Assembly (NCBI GenBank): GCA_910584495.1
Contig: CAJUAR010000023.1
Coordinates: forward strand, 1-36,208
Length of the DNA stretch: 36,208 nt
Reading direction: 5' to 3'
Source of the DNA: an uncultured Muribaculaceae bacterium
GTDB lineage: Bacteria > Bacteroidota > Bacteroidia > Bacteroidales > Muribaculaceae
A model generated the notes under the pieces. The model did no database searches. It saw only the letters and a program-made list of their open reading frames with translations, and was not told the DNA's origin. Both the position numbers and the translations under genes were made by a program. Below, in pieces: positions 1 through 7,986 of this stretch; the stretch's first letter is position 1, and every line of letters starts with the position of its first letter.

Positions 1-197
1 TTAGGCATTTTTCAACTCCTGATGCTGTCCCAGCATGCTCCGTTTTCTCCACAATATAGCAGATCAACTGTTATTTGGCGATGCTGCGGTTAATTATATA
101 TCATCTCAAACTATGGAGGATGTTACGGCATTCTTATACATAAGTGCCTATTTTCTCAGATTTAAATTATTACATAATAGGCATTTGAAAATATTAA
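1..197. other. Intergenic, no gene seen
   Basis: No coding region can be supported here. Two hairpins are visible: a 6-bp stem with a 3-nt loop at 22-36 (ATGCTG/CAGCAT), and a longer inverted repeat, TGCCTATT at 145-152 with AATAGGCA at 176-183, extendable by about three more pairs. The word TAGGCATTT occurs at 2-10 and again at 178-186. Neither hairpin is followed by a convincing T-run, so I do not call them terminators. They could be edges of the element that left the relic at 198-335. Confidence 0.4.
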
Positions 198-335
198 CTA
201 TTCATCTTCATTGAACACTCAAAGGTCTTCTTTGATGGTCAGATTTTTGACGCATACGCTTTTGTCGCGGATTTGATTCGAAAAGCCAAAAAACGAATCG
301 TGGTTATCGACAGCTATATTGATGATTCGGTGCTT
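198..335 (+). pseudogene. Relic of a phage-type DNA-binding protein (ORF6N/RhuM-like C-terminal region)
   Basis: The frame from 198 reads FFDGQIFDAYAFVADLIRKA and then KKRIVVIDSYIDDSVL. From memory this matches the C-terminal part of a DNA-binding family common on Bacteroidales mobile elements, whose N-terminus carries an ORF6N or RhuM-type domain; there the segment reads roughly GQIFDAY..DLI..AKKRI.LIDNYIDD..L. A TAA at 195-197 closes the frame upstream, so the N-terminus is missing. After residue L (about 335) the frame stays open to 488 but no longer resembles the family: the usual downstream stretch ending in KKWFAFS is absent. The reading is therefore of a fragment truncated at both ends. 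The family name is recalled, not searched. Confidence 0.45.
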
Positions 336-480
336 GTTCAAGATGACAGCAATGACCGGCCCAGAGCTCTTGTCAAAACTGTAAATCACTACGATTTGAG
401 GGCTAAACACATTTATAAGATTGAAAGAAGGGAGGAGTTGAGCCTCCTTTTAATTTTTGGCGAAACGAAAATAACCAAAA

Positions 481-567
481 AGGACTGACTCCTGCAAATG
501 GACGCAGTCCTAATTTTGTCTTGCTCTAAAAAGTTTTATCGGCCAGCAATTATAATTTTATCGGCCA
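481..567. repeat. Short inverted and direct repeats
   Basis: AGGACTG (481-487) and CAGTCCT (505-511) form a 7-bp inverted repeat followed by AATTTTGTC, which resembles a weak plus-strand terminator. Directly after it the 12-mer TTTTATCGGCCA occurs twice, at 534-545 and 556-567, 22 bp apart. These may be residual ends of the element that left the relic upstream. No transposase is present. Confidence 0.35.
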
Positions 568-600
568 CGCTGTTTTGCCCCATTTATTGATACAAAATCA

Positions 601-630
601 ACAAGCCCGCGGCAAAAGCTGCGGGCTTGT
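601..630 (-). terminator. Terminator after the AspT/YidE-type transporter
   Basis: A perfect 10-bp inverted repeat, ACAAGCCCGC (601-610) with GCGGGCTTGT (621-630), extends inward to about 13 bp with one G-U pair and leaves an AAAA loop. It lies 21 bp beyond the transporter stop codon. On the minus strand it is followed by the T-rich TGATTTTGTA, fitting intrinsic termination of the pheT-yebC-transporter transcript. Confidence 0.75.
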
Positions 631-651
631 TAATAATGTTATGAAGGAGTG

Positions 652-2313
652 TCATGCAAAAGCAAGGATGAGGACTTGGGCGGCAACAACACGCAGGAAC
701 ATCGTCAATGGATAGACGGTAGAATAGGCAACGGCCGGCTGGTCGTTTGAAGTGCTGTTGTTGGCATAGGCAAGGGCAGGTGGGTCGGTGCAGCTGCCCG
801 ACATAAGTCCCATGATTGTGAGAAGATTGATTCGGTCGTGTCCGCGAGCGATACAACCCACAATGATAAGAGGTACAATGGTGATAATAAAGCCCCAAAT
901 GACCCACCACATGCCCGTGGAGTTGAATACTGAAGCGGCAAAGTCCTTGCCGGCAGAGATGCCAACAGAGGCAAGGAAGAGGCATATACCAAGTTCTCGG
1001 AGCATCATGGAGGCCGACGACGATGTGTAGGTTACAAGTTTGAACTTGTAGCCGAATCGGCTCAGCAGGATAGCCACCACGAGCGGACCTCCGGCGAGGC
1101 CAAGCTTCATGCCGAAGCCTATGTCGATAGAACCTAAGATTATACCGAGCACTATGCCCACGAAGATGGTGATGAGGTTAGGCTGGTTGAGGCGTTTCAT
1201 AGAGTTCCCAAGGCGAGCAGCGAGGCGGTCGATGTCCTCGAGGTTGCCCACCACGGTAACGCGGTCGCCCATCTGCAGACGCAGGTTGGGGGCTGCCAGC
1301 AGGTCGACACCAGCGCGGTTTACGCGTGTGCAATTAAGCTGGTAGCCGTTGTGAAGTCGCAGCGAGCCAAGAGCCACACCGTTGTATTCGCTCTTTGTGA
1401 TTAGTATTCGGCGCGAGAACACGGGGGTGGGTGTCGATTCCCAGTCCATATCTTCTTTCGGGCCTATAACAGCCAGAAAACGGTCGGCATCAGCAGCCGA
1501 GCATACAATTTTCAGCAGGTCGCCAGTGTGAATTTCGGTGCTCGATTTAGGAATTACGACTTTGCCGTCGGAACCCATCAGGCGCGACACCACAAAGTTG
1601 GTCTGCACAATGTCGTGGAGCTGCAGCATTGACTTTCCGTCGACAAGGTTGTTGGCCACCTTGACAGTGAGCATAAACGGTTTGAGGCGCGAATCCTCCT
1701 GCTCGTCTTCGATTTCCTTGATTTCGTCCTCGGTGCGGATTCGGAAAATCCATTTGATGACAAACATCGACAGGATGATGCCCACCACGCCCAGAGGATA
1801 GGCAGCAGCGTAGCCGCTGGCCATGAGGTTGGCCTGCTCGGGGCTTTGCGTCATCGACGAGATGGTCTGCTGCGCAGCGGCAAGGCCGGGAGTGTTGGTC
1901 ACGGCACCGCTCATCACGCCCACCAGGGCCGAAATGTCGTGTACATTGCCAAAGAAGTATATGCCCAGCACGATGGCCACGTTGAGAACAATCACAAGCA
2001 CGGCGAGGAAGTTGAGCCTCATGCCGCCTTGCTTGAATGAGGCGAAGAAACCGGGGCCTACCTGTAGACCGATTGAGAAAATAAAGAGAATAAGGCCAAA
2101 CTCACGAACAAACTTGAGAACATCGCTGTCGACCACATATCCGAAGTGTCCCATCAGGATACCCACAAAGAGCACGAAAGTCACCCCCAGCGAAACGCCG
2201 AAGAACTTGATTTTGCCAATGTAGATACCGGCAGCGATAACGAAGGAATAGAGCACAAGCGTCGACGCTATGCTCATATTCCCCGGAAAAAGTAGATTGG
2301 TTATAACATCCAT
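652..2313 (-). CDS. AspT/YidE/YbjL-family putative transporter
   Basis: A 553-residue inner-membrane protein of the aspartate:alanine exchanger (AAE) superfamily. Two hydrophobic halves (about residues 15-195 and 380-550) flank a soluble middle with two TrkA-C (RCK_C) modules (about 205-285 and 295-370). The second module has the usual MGDRVTVVGNLEDIDRLAARLGN ending, given here only as a description of its GD-V-VG pattern. Each half carries the family's internal repeat, seen as GLxSGxxTxxPxLAxA (MSGAVTNTPGLAAA in the first half, MSGSCTDPPALAYA in the second). AspT exchanges aspartate for alanine, but the YidE/YbjL branch has no settled substrate, so I assign none. The start is 15 bp after the yebC stop, pointing to cotranscription with pheT and yebC. 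A strong hairpin follows its stop. Confidence 0.85.
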   Translation of the reverse strand: MDVITNLLFPGNMSIASTLVLYSFVIAAGIYIGKIKFFGVSLGVTFVLFVGILMGHFGYVVDSDVLKFVREFGLILFIFSIGLQVGPGFFASFKQGGMRLNFLAVLVIVLNVAIVLGIYFFGNVHDISALVGVMSGAVTNTPGLAAAQQTISSMTQSPEQANLMASGYAAAYPLGVVGIILSMFVIKWIFRIRTEDEIKEIEDEQEDSRLKPFMLTVKVANNLVDGKSMLQLHDIVQTNFVVSRLMGSDGKVVIPKSSTEIHTGDLLKIVCSAADADRFLAVIGPKEDMDWESTPTPVFSRRILITKSEYNGVALGSLRLHNGYQLNCTRVNRAGVDLLAAPNLRLQMGDRVTVVGNLEDIDRLAARLGNSMKRLNQPNLITIFVGIVLGIILGSIDIGFGMKLGLAGGPLVVAILLSRFGYKFKLVTYTSSSASMMLRELGICLFLASVGISAGKDFAASVFNSTGMWWVIWGFIITIVPLIIVGCIARGHDRINLLTIMGLMSGSCTDPPALAYANNSTSNDQPAVAYSTVYPLTMFLRVVAAQVLILAFA

Positions 2314-2328
2314 ATATCGGAACGACTG

Positions 2329-3075
2329 TTATTCTTCGTCAGAATCGTCTTCGCGCATGTTGTGGAAGACGTTTTGTACATCTTCATCGTCTTCGAGCTT
2401 TTCAAGGAGCTTGTTGATGGCTTCCCGCTGTTCGGGCGTAACGTCCTTAACATCGTTGGGAATGCGCACAAACTCAGAGCTGATGATTTCGTATCCGTTG
2501 TCTTCGAGGTATTTCTGGATGTTTGCATATTCCTCGAAAGCACCGTAGAGCACAATGTTTTCGTTTCCTTCCTCGTCCTCTTCGTGGCCAAGCTCGTCCA
2601 CGCCGTAGTCGATGAGCTCAAGTTCGAGGTCGTCGATGCTCACCCCTTCTTTTGGTTTGATGTGGAAAGTCGACTTGTGGTCGAAGAGGAAGGTTAGAGA
2701 ACCCTGGGTGCCGAGGTTGCCGCCGTGTTTGTTGAAGTAGGAGCGCACGTTAGCCACTGTTCGGGTGTTGTTGTCGGTCGCTGCTTCCACAAAGATTGCA
2801 ATACCGTGGGGGCCGTAGCCTTCGTAGGTGATTTCCTTGTAGTCGCCGGCATCTTTTTCGGTTGCTTTTTTGATGGCGCGTTCAACAGTGTCCTTGGGCA
2901 TGTTTGCAGCCTTGGCGTTCTGCATCAGGGCACGCAGACGGGGGTTTGTGTCGGGGTCGGGACCTCCGGCCTTTGCAGCAATTGTGATTTCTTTGCCTAT
3001 GCGCGTGAATGTGCGCGACATGTTGCCCCAGCGTTTAAGCTTGCGGGCTTTGCGGTATTCAAATGCTCTTCCCAT
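2329..3075 (-). CDS. yebC: YebC/PmpR-family regulatory or translation-associated protein
   Basis: A 248-residue member of the YebC/PmpR/TACO1 family, of usual length. The N-terminus has the family block GRAFEYRKARKLKRWGNMSR, then the GGPDPDTNPRLR region and the AKAANMPKDTVERAIKKA helix. The middle has YEGYGPHG and TDNNTRTVANVR, both hallmark segments. The C-terminal 20 or so residues are strongly acidic (EDDEDVQ...EDDSDEE), beyond the core fold. Family members have been described as DNA-binding regulators and, for some, as factors easing translation of proline-rich or stalling sequences; the sequence does not decide between these. It sits 44 bp downstream of pheT and 15 bp upstream of the transporter, probably in one transcript. 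Confidence 0.93.
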   Translation of the reverse strand: MGRAFEYRKARKLKRWGNMSRTFTRIGKEITIAAKAGGPDPDTNPRLRALMQNAKAANMPKDTVERAIKKATEKDAGDYKEITYEGYGPHGIAIFVEAATDNNTRTVANVRSYFNKHGGNLGTQGSLTFLFDHKSTFHIKPKEGVSIDDLELELIDYGVDELGHEEDEEGNENIVLYGAFEEYANIQKYLEDNGYEIISSEFVRIPNDVKDVTPEQREAINKLLEKLEDDEDVQNVFHNMREDDSDEE

Positions 3076-3119
3076 GAGAGTATGATTATGAAGTTTTTAT
3101 GTTGATGTTCCTTGTGTTC

Positions 3120-5603
3120 TTATCGGAGTTCCGCACCCACGTTGCGGTGCAGCGATTCGATGATTTTGCTCATCATCTTGTCGATGTACTTGTCCTGAAG
3201 TGTCTTTTCTGGGTCGTGCAGAGTGATTGAGATGGCATACGACTTTTTGCCGGCGGGGAGCTTGTCGCCTTCGTACACGTCGAAGAGTTCGATTGCGGTG
3301 ACAAGTTTCCGTTCGGCCTGTCGAACAGCGGCTTCCACGTCGGCCATGCTCACTTTGCTGTCGATGAGCAGCGAGAGGTCGCGTTTCACAGCCTGAGCCT
3401 TGGGAAGCGGGGCATAGAGGGCGTTTGTTCTTCCGGCGATGCGTGCAATTGCGCTCCAGTCGAGTTCGGCATAGAACACGTCGGCTTTGATGTCGAGCTT
3501 GCGGCACAGAGCAGGGGCTACCACGCCTATTTTGCCCAGGGGAGCGCCTTTGGCAGTGCGAATGTCGAGGGCCTGGCTGAAGATGGTTCCGGCGGGACAT
3601 TCGGCCACAGAGGTGGCAAAGTCGGCAATGCCGGCACGGCAGAGCACATTGCCCACAGCAGCTTTAAGGTCGTAGAAACTGCTTTCTTCGCGTCCGCGCA
3701 GCCAGTTTGCCTGGCGTGTGGCACCGCTCATCCACATGCCCAGGCGGGCATATTCGCTATAAGGAGCGAGCGGATGCTCGGCAGTGCTCTCTTTGGAAGG
3801 GTCGAGGCGGTAGACATTGCCAAACTCGTAGAAGGCCAGATCGGGCGAGCGGCGGTTGGCATTGTGTGCAATGGATTCGAGACCTCCGAAGAGCAGCGTC
3901 TGTCGCATAACGCACAGTTCCTGGCTCAGCGGGTTGAGCAGGGGCACGGCGTTGGCGGCAGGGTAATCGGCAAGTCCGTCGTAGTAGGCAAGGGCAGAGA
4001 GCGAGTTGTTGAGTATTTCAACCCATCCGGCTCCGGTGAGCTGTTCGGCCACTGTTCGGCGCAGGTCGTCGGCGGCATCTGTAGCTGTTTTATACGACAA
4101 CGAGGCGTGGAGCTCCGGAGTCATGGCAATCTTGTTGTAGCCGTAGATTCGCAGGAAGTCCTCGATAACGTCGCAAGGCCGCTGTACGTCCACACGGTAT
4201 GTTGGAACGTCGATGTGGAGTTTGTCGCCGTCGGCGGCAATTTTCATCTCCAATGCAGTAAGTATCTTGTTGATGGTTGCCTGGTCGAATTTGGAGCCTA
4301 TCAAGCGGTCGAAAGCCGAGTAGCTTGTGTCGACGGGGTAGGGAGCGAGCATCTTGGGGTAGATATCCACGATTTTGCCGACAGTTTTGCCTCCGGTAAG
4401 TTCGCAGATGAGTTTGGCGGCGAGCTTCAGGGCGTAGAGGCAGCCGTTGGGGTCGACGCCGCGTTCGTAGCGGAACGAGGCATCGGTGTTCAGTCCATGG
4501 CGGCGAGCCGTGCGGCGCACGCTTGTTGGGTTGAAGCATGCGCTTTCGAGGAAGACGGTCGTTGTCGATTCGGTCGTACCCGAGTTGAGACCGCCTAACA
4601 CGCCGGCAATGCACTTTTCGTTCTTGCTGTCACAAATCATCAGGTCGGCAGCGTCGAGCGTACGTTCCACGCCGTCGAGGGTGGTGAATTTGGTGCCTGC
4701 CGTAGCGCGGCGAACAACAACTTTGCCGTCGGCAAGTGTCGAGGCATCGAAAGCATGCAGCGGATGCCCGATGGCATGGAGGATATAGTTGGTGATGTCC
4801 ACCACGTTGTTGATGGGGTGGAGGCCTATCGTGCTCAGTTTGGTGGCGAGCCATTCGGGGCTGGGGCCAACCTTGACACCTTCAATGGTTATGCCGCAGT
4901 AGCGTGTGCATCTTTCGGGGTCGGCCACATCCACTTCGATGCCTTTGCCGTCGGGGAGGTCAACTTTGAAATCGTCGACAGCCGGCAGCGAGGCCTTGAC
5001 GGCGGCAATATCTCGGCCCGTGAGGGCTGCTGCGAGGTCGCGGGCCACGCCGTAGTGCGAGGCTGCGTCGATGCGGTTGGGAGTAAGGTCCACTTCCAGC
5101 ACGTAGTCGTTCTCGATGTGGAAATATTCGGCAGCCGGTTTGCCCACCATGGCTTCGGCTTCGGCAGGGAGCACGATAATGCCGTCGTGCGACGCACCCA
5201 GACCGATTTCGTCTTCGGCGCATATCATGCCATAGGATTCAACGCCTCTGATTTTTGATTTTTTGATTTTGAATTCCGAGCCGTCGGGGGCGTAGAGCGT
5301 TGTGCCGACAGTGGCAACGACTACACACTGGCCAGCTGCTACATTTGGGGCTCCGCAGACAATCTGCGTGCCGCTGCCGCTGCCGTCGAGGTCGACGGTG
5401 GTTATGTGGAGATGGTCGCTGTCGGGGTGTGGCTCGCATGTGAGAACTTTGCCAATCACTATGCCGGCAAGGCCGCCACGTATCGATTCAACACATTCAA
5501 CCGTGCCTACTTCAAGGCCGACAGAAGTAAGGATTTCGGCCAAAGCTTCCGGGGAAAGGTCGAAGTCCACGTAATCTTTGAGCCATTTATATGAAATATT
5601 CAT
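3120..5603 (-). CDS. pheT: Phenylalanine--tRNA ligase beta subunit
   Basis: An 827-residue cytoplasmic subunit of the alpha2-beta2 enzyme that charges tRNA-Phe. Domains in order: N-terminal B1 segment (MNISYKWLKDYVD), EMAP/OB-type tRNA-binding domain (about 40-155, with the typical YGMICAEDEIGLG), B3/4 editing domain (about 210-400), B5 (about 410-480), catalytic-like core, and a C-terminal FDX-ACB anticodon-binding domain (about 735-826, ending in LHRNVGAELR). Length and order are those of full-length bacterial PheT. The alpha subunit gene (pheS) is not in the window. It is the first gene of a minus-strand unit with yebC and the transporter; a TAnnTTTG box lies about 30 bp upstream of the ATG. 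The first B3/4 domain is of interest because a stand-alone B3/4 protein is encoded at 25415-26104. Confidence 0.97.
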   Translation of the reverse strand: MNISYKWLKDYVDFDLSPEALAEILTSVGLEVGTVECVESIRGGLAGIVIGKVLTCEPHPDSDHLHITTVDLDGSGSGTQIVCGAPNVAAGQCVVVATVGTTLYAPDGSEFKIKKSKIRGVESYGMICAEDEIGLGASHDGIIVLPAEAEAMVGKPAAEYFHIENDYVLEVDLTPNRIDAASHYGVARDLAAALTGRDIAAVKASLPAVDDFKVDLPDGKGIEVDVADPERCTRYCGITIEGVKVGPSPEWLATKLSTIGLHPINNVVDITNYILHAIGHPLHAFDASTLADGKVVVRRATAGTKFTTLDGVERTLDAADLMICDSKNEKCIAGVLGGLNSGTTESTTTVFLESACFNPTSVRRTARRHGLNTDASFRYERGVDPNGCLYALKLAAKLICELTGGKTVGKIVDIYPKMLAPYPVDTSYSAFDRLIGSKFDQATINKILTALEMKIAADGDKLHIDVPTYRVDVQRPCDVIEDFLRIYGYNKIAMTPELHASLSYKTATDAADDLRRTVAEQLTGAGWVEILNNSLSALAYYDGLADYPAANAVPLLNPLSQELCVMRQTLLFGGLESIAHNANRRSPDLAFYEFGNVYRLDPSKESTAEHPLAPYSEYARLGMWMSGATRQANWLRGREESSFYDLKAAVGNVLCRAGIADFATSVAECPAGTIFSQALDIRTAKGAPLGKIGVVAPALCRKLDIKADVFYAELDWSAIARIAGRTNALYAPLPKAQAVKRDLSLLIDSKVSMADVEAAVRQAERKLVTAIELFDVYEGDKLPAGKKSYAISITLHDPEKTLQDKYIDKMMSKIIESLHRNVGAELR

Positions 5604-5634
5604 CGCGATGATTTGTTTTGTCCTTTTGAAAGTG

Positions 5635-5642
5635 CAAAGTTA
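5635..5642 (-). promoter_or_regulatory. Probable -7 box of the pheT promoter
   Basis: On the minus strand this reads TAACTTTG, a match to the Bacteroidetes -7 consensus TAnnTTTG, 31 bp upstream of the pheT ATG. No clear TTTG is seen at the usual spacing for the -33 box. Confidence 0.5.
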
Positions 5643-5790
5643 CAATATTTTCGCGAGAAAATAGCCATCGACACCGCAGCTTGTTTGCCGAATGTTTGAA
5701 AAAACAGCGATTTTACAGACCATAGCCGGAATGTTGCCCGAACTGCATTTTCGCAAAGTGTGCCTGCATGGTATTTTCAGATTATTTTAG

Positions 5791-5798
5791 TAATTTTG
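5791..5798 (+). promoter_or_regulatory. Probable -7 box of the GH20 promoter
   Basis: TAATTTTG matches TAnnTTTG and lies 20 bp upstream of the chosen ATG at 5819. The -33 box is weak (TTTTC near 5773). This box lies inside the 5' part of the longer possible reading frame from 5768 and supports the later start. Confidence 0.5.
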
Positions 5799-5818
5799 TT
5801 TGTCAATTAATTCATATC

Positions 5819-7444
5819 ATGAGAAAAATTATTTTAGCAGCGACCATGATGATTTCGACACTTACGTCATATGCAAAGTCGGATCTTCCGGAGATTATTC
5901 CCGAGCCGGCCCAAATAGACTTGAACGGAGAAGGTGCGTTCAGGCTGACGCGTGATGCCCTTGTGTCGATGTGCGACAGCTCGTTGATGTTCGAGGCCTC
6001 TTATCTCGCCGAATATACCGACCGCTATCTCGGAATACCACTTAAAACGACAGTCAAAAATCTTGATAAACCGGCAGTGTCGCTGGTGAATCTTGACAAT
6101 GGCGCCGTGTCGGGAGGATACAGGCTGACAGTAGAGCATGATAGCGGAGTGTTGATCGAGGGCAACGATGCTGCCGGCGTGTTCTATGGAATCCAGACCT
6201 TGATACAGCTTCTGCCCACGCGTGCCGGTGTGCTGCCTCTGCTGCCCGAGGTCACAATCTGCGATTTTCCACGTTTTCCCTATAGGGGGATGCACCTCGA
6301 TGTGGTGAGGCACTTCTTCCCGGTGGAATTTATCAAGAGATATATCGATTATCTTGCATTTCACAAGCTTAACTATTTCCACTGGCATCTTACCGACGAC
6401 CAGGGCTGGCGGCTCGAAATGGAATGTTATCCCGAGCTGACTCAGCGTGGTTCGGAGCGTGAGGGCGAGATTTTCGGGCTCTACCCCGGTGAATATCGGA
6501 AGCTGCCCTACGGAGGCTATTATACGCGCGAGCAAGTGGACGAAGTGGTGCGTTATGCGGCACAGAGGCATATAACAGTGATGCCGGAAATTGATATTCC
6601 CGGACACTGCATGGCTGTTCTGGCGGCCTTCCCGTCGTTCAGCACAACACCCGATGAGCCTAAGAAATGCGCACTCACCTGGGGAATATTCAATAAATTC
6701 AACAACGTGCTTGCTCCCAAACCCGAGGTTTTCGAGTTCCTGAAAAATGTGTTTTCGGAATTGTGCGATATTTTTCCGGGCCAATACATCCACGTCGGCG
6801 GCGACGAATGTGCAAAAAAATGGTGGCAGGAGAGTGCCGAAACTCAGAAATTTATGCGCGAGCACGGCCTCAAGGACGAAAAGGCTCTGCAGAGCTATTT
6901 CATCCATTACGTTCAAAATGTTGTCGAAGGCAAAGGCAAGACGCTTGTAGGATGGGATGAGGTGTTGCAGGGAGGCATTTCCGACGATTGTGTGATTATG
7001 AACTGGCGACAGCCCACGATAGGACGAACAGCCTTGCGTACAGGCCATAAAACGATTGTCACTTGTTCGCAATGGTCTTATTTCAACATCAAGGAGAGCC
7101 GGCTGCAGCCTGAAATCGGCGCAAAGGGGCAGACTCCGTTGTCGCTGGAAAAGGTGTATGAATTTTCTATTGAGCCCGATTCGATTACAGGCAAAGAAAG
7201 GTCGCTGGTCCTCGGTGCCCAGGCTTGTTTATGGACCGAGTATATACCAACGACTTGGAAAGCGGAGCAGTTTGTGTTCCCGCGCATGGCGGCTTTTGCC
7301 GAGAACGTATGGTCTCCTGAAAATAAGAAAAATTGGGATAGCTTTGCCCGAAAAGTGGAATGTCAGGTCGAACGCTACGAGCTTTGGGGCGCGCGTTATT
7401 CCGACGCTTTCTTCCGCATGAACGACATCAGCCGCTATCGATGA
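5819..7444 (+). CDS. Beta-N-acetylhexosaminidase, GH20, secreted
   Basis: A 541-residue glycoside hydrolase family 20 enzyme removing terminal N-acetylglucosamine or N-acetylgalactosamine from glycans. I start at 5819 rather than at the in-frame ATG at 5768, because the protein then opens with a signal peptide (MRKIILAATMMISTLTSYAKS) and a promoter box lies between the two ATGs. An N-terminal GH20b domain (about 20-150) precedes the TIM barrel, which begins at FPYRGMHLDVVRHF. Visible GH20 motifs are YFHWHLTDDQGWRLE, PEIDIPGH, and HVGGDEC with the Asp-Glu pair at about 329-330 (polarising Asp and acid/base Glu in the substrate-assisted mechanism), then WDEVLQGG and WTEYI. It ends near the usual C-terminus, with no carbohydrate-binding module. 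Probably periplasmic, acting on host mucin or peptidoglycan-derived sugars. It is monocistronic: divergent from pheT and convergent with the small ORFs. Confidence 0.93.
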   Translation: MRKIILAATMMISTLTSYAKSDLPEIIPEPAQIDLNGEGAFRLTRDALVSMCDSSLMFEASYLAEYTDRYLGIPLKTTVKNLDKPAVSLVNLDNGAVSGGYRLTVEHDSGVLIEGNDAAGVFYGIQTLIQLLPTRAGVLPLLPEVTICDFPRFPYRGMHLDVVRHFFPVEFIKRYIDYLAFHKLNYFHWHLTDDQGWRLEMECYPELTQRGSEREGEIFGLYPGEYRKLPYGGYYTREQVDEVVRYAAQRHITVMPEIDIPGHCMAVLAAFPSFSTTPDEPKKCALTWGIFNKFNNVLAPKPEVFEFLKNVFSELCDIFPGQYIHVGGDECAKKWWQESAETQKFMREHGLKDEKALQSYFIHYVQNVVEGKGKTLVGWDEVLQGGISDDCVIMNWRQPTIGRTALRTGHKTIVTCSQWSYFNIKESRLQPEIGAKGQTPLSLEKVYEFSIEPDSITGKERSLVLGAQACLWTEYIPTTWKAEQFVFPRMAAFAENVWSPENKKNWDSFARKVECQVERYELWGARYSDAFFRMNDISRYR

Positions 7445-7474
7445 TGTCGCTCACTGTTTCGTTTTGTTACTGTC

Positions 7475-7546
7475 TCATTCGGGATAGTAGATGCGGGCTG
7501 TTGTTTCGAAGTACCAGTGTGCCGTCTTTTTGAGTAGTCTGATCAT
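7475..7546 (-). CDS. Candidate 23-residue micro-protein (second of a tandem pair)
   Basis: The frame reads MIRLLKKTAHWYFETTARIY followed by YPE and a TGA. It is short, so coding is not certain. Support comes from the neighbouring frame at 7597-7671. Both start with M-I-[RK]-[LI]-[LI]-K-K and share Y at 12, T at 15 and A at 17; both ATGs are embedded in the same 11-bp word (GACTATGATCA on the minus strand). The N-terminal half would form a short basic amphipathic helix. I know no family for it. Its stop lies 30 bp from the convergent GH20 stop. Confidence 0.45.
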   Translation of the reverse strand: MIRLLKKTAHWYFETTARIYYPE

Positions 7547-7575
7547 AGTCGTAACGTTTTAATGTTTTTTTAAGA

Positions 7576-7623
7576 GCCTTCGTGCGTTGGTTTGTATTAG
7601 AACCTGTTGTTCTGTACGAAGGC
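7576..7623 (-). repeat. Inverted repeat between the two micro-ORFs
   Basis: GCCTTCGT (7576-7583) and ACGAAGGC (7616-7623) are perfect complements, extendable by about three wobble or Watson-Crick pairs. The hairpin covers the last codons and stop of the upstream micro-ORF and the linker to the second. There is no T-run after it on the minus strand, so it looks more like an RNA-processing or stability structure than a terminator. Confidence 0.45.
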
Positions 7624-7671
7624 CATTGTGTCACAATACCTCTGGAAAACTTTCTTGATAATTTTGATCAT
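7597..7671 (-). CDS. Candidate 24-residue micro-protein (first of a tandem pair)
   Basis: The frame reads MIKIIKKVFQRYCDTMAFVQ followed by NNRF and a TAA. It resembles the frame at 7475-7546 in its first 17 residues and in the bases around its ATG, which suggests a tandem duplication kept under coding constraint. A TAnnTTTG box lies about 64 bp upstream, and the presumed leader carries a GGGGC/GCCCC hairpin (7700-7704 with 7713-7717). Possible roles include a membrane-active or signalling peptide; the sequence does not say which. Confidence 0.45.
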   Translation of the reverse strand: MIKIIKKVFQRYCDTMAFVQNNRF

Positions 7672-7734
7672 AGTCAAAAAAATTTAGTTCCTAAAACAAG
7701 GGGCTAATATCGGCCCCACATACCTAAAACGCCG

Positions 7735-7792
7735 CAAAATTAGTAAAAGTTCGCCAAAAAACATGCTAAAAAACATACTTATTTGGCATGTT
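7735..7792 (-). promoter_or_regulatory. Promoter and operator-like repeats for the micro-ORF pair
   Basis: CAAAATTA at 7735-7742 reads TAATTTTG on the minus strand, a match to the -7 consensus. No good -33 box is seen at 19-20 bp. Just upstream lie two near-identical 14-mers, CCAAAAAACATGCT (7754-7767) and CTAAAAAACATACT (7766-7779), and an inverted repeat AACATGC (7760-7766) with GCATGTT (7786-7792). Such repeats where a -33 box should be would suit an activator or repressor site. Confidence 0.45.
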
Positions 7793-7946
7793 ATTTAGTG
7801 CGCAAAGGTTTTTGAAAGACTGTAATAACATGATAATCGGAGTGTTAGCCTGTGTCGGCGATATTGCAAAACTATGAGCTTGCCTTGCTTTGGAATAACA
7901 TATTTGAATTAATCAGAAAGATTTCAAAGGACAAAAAATCATTGAT

Positions 7947-7977
7947 TTTGAAAATAAGGTGGGATTTTGTAATTTTG
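7947..7977 (+). promoter_or_regulatory. Promoter of cvpA-suf
   Basis: TTTG at 7947-7950, a 19-bp spacer, and TAATTTTG at 7970-7977: an exact match to the Bacteroidetes promoter layout. Only 9 bp separate the -7 box from the cvpA ATG at 7987, so the transcript would have almost no leader. Confidence 0.7.
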
Positions 7978-7986
7978 CAGGTTGAA

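Noticed and set aside
5867..7072. Minus-strand frame of about 400 codons over the GH20 gene
   Set aside because: Antisense to an enzyme with complete catalytic motifs; no signal or domain of its own.
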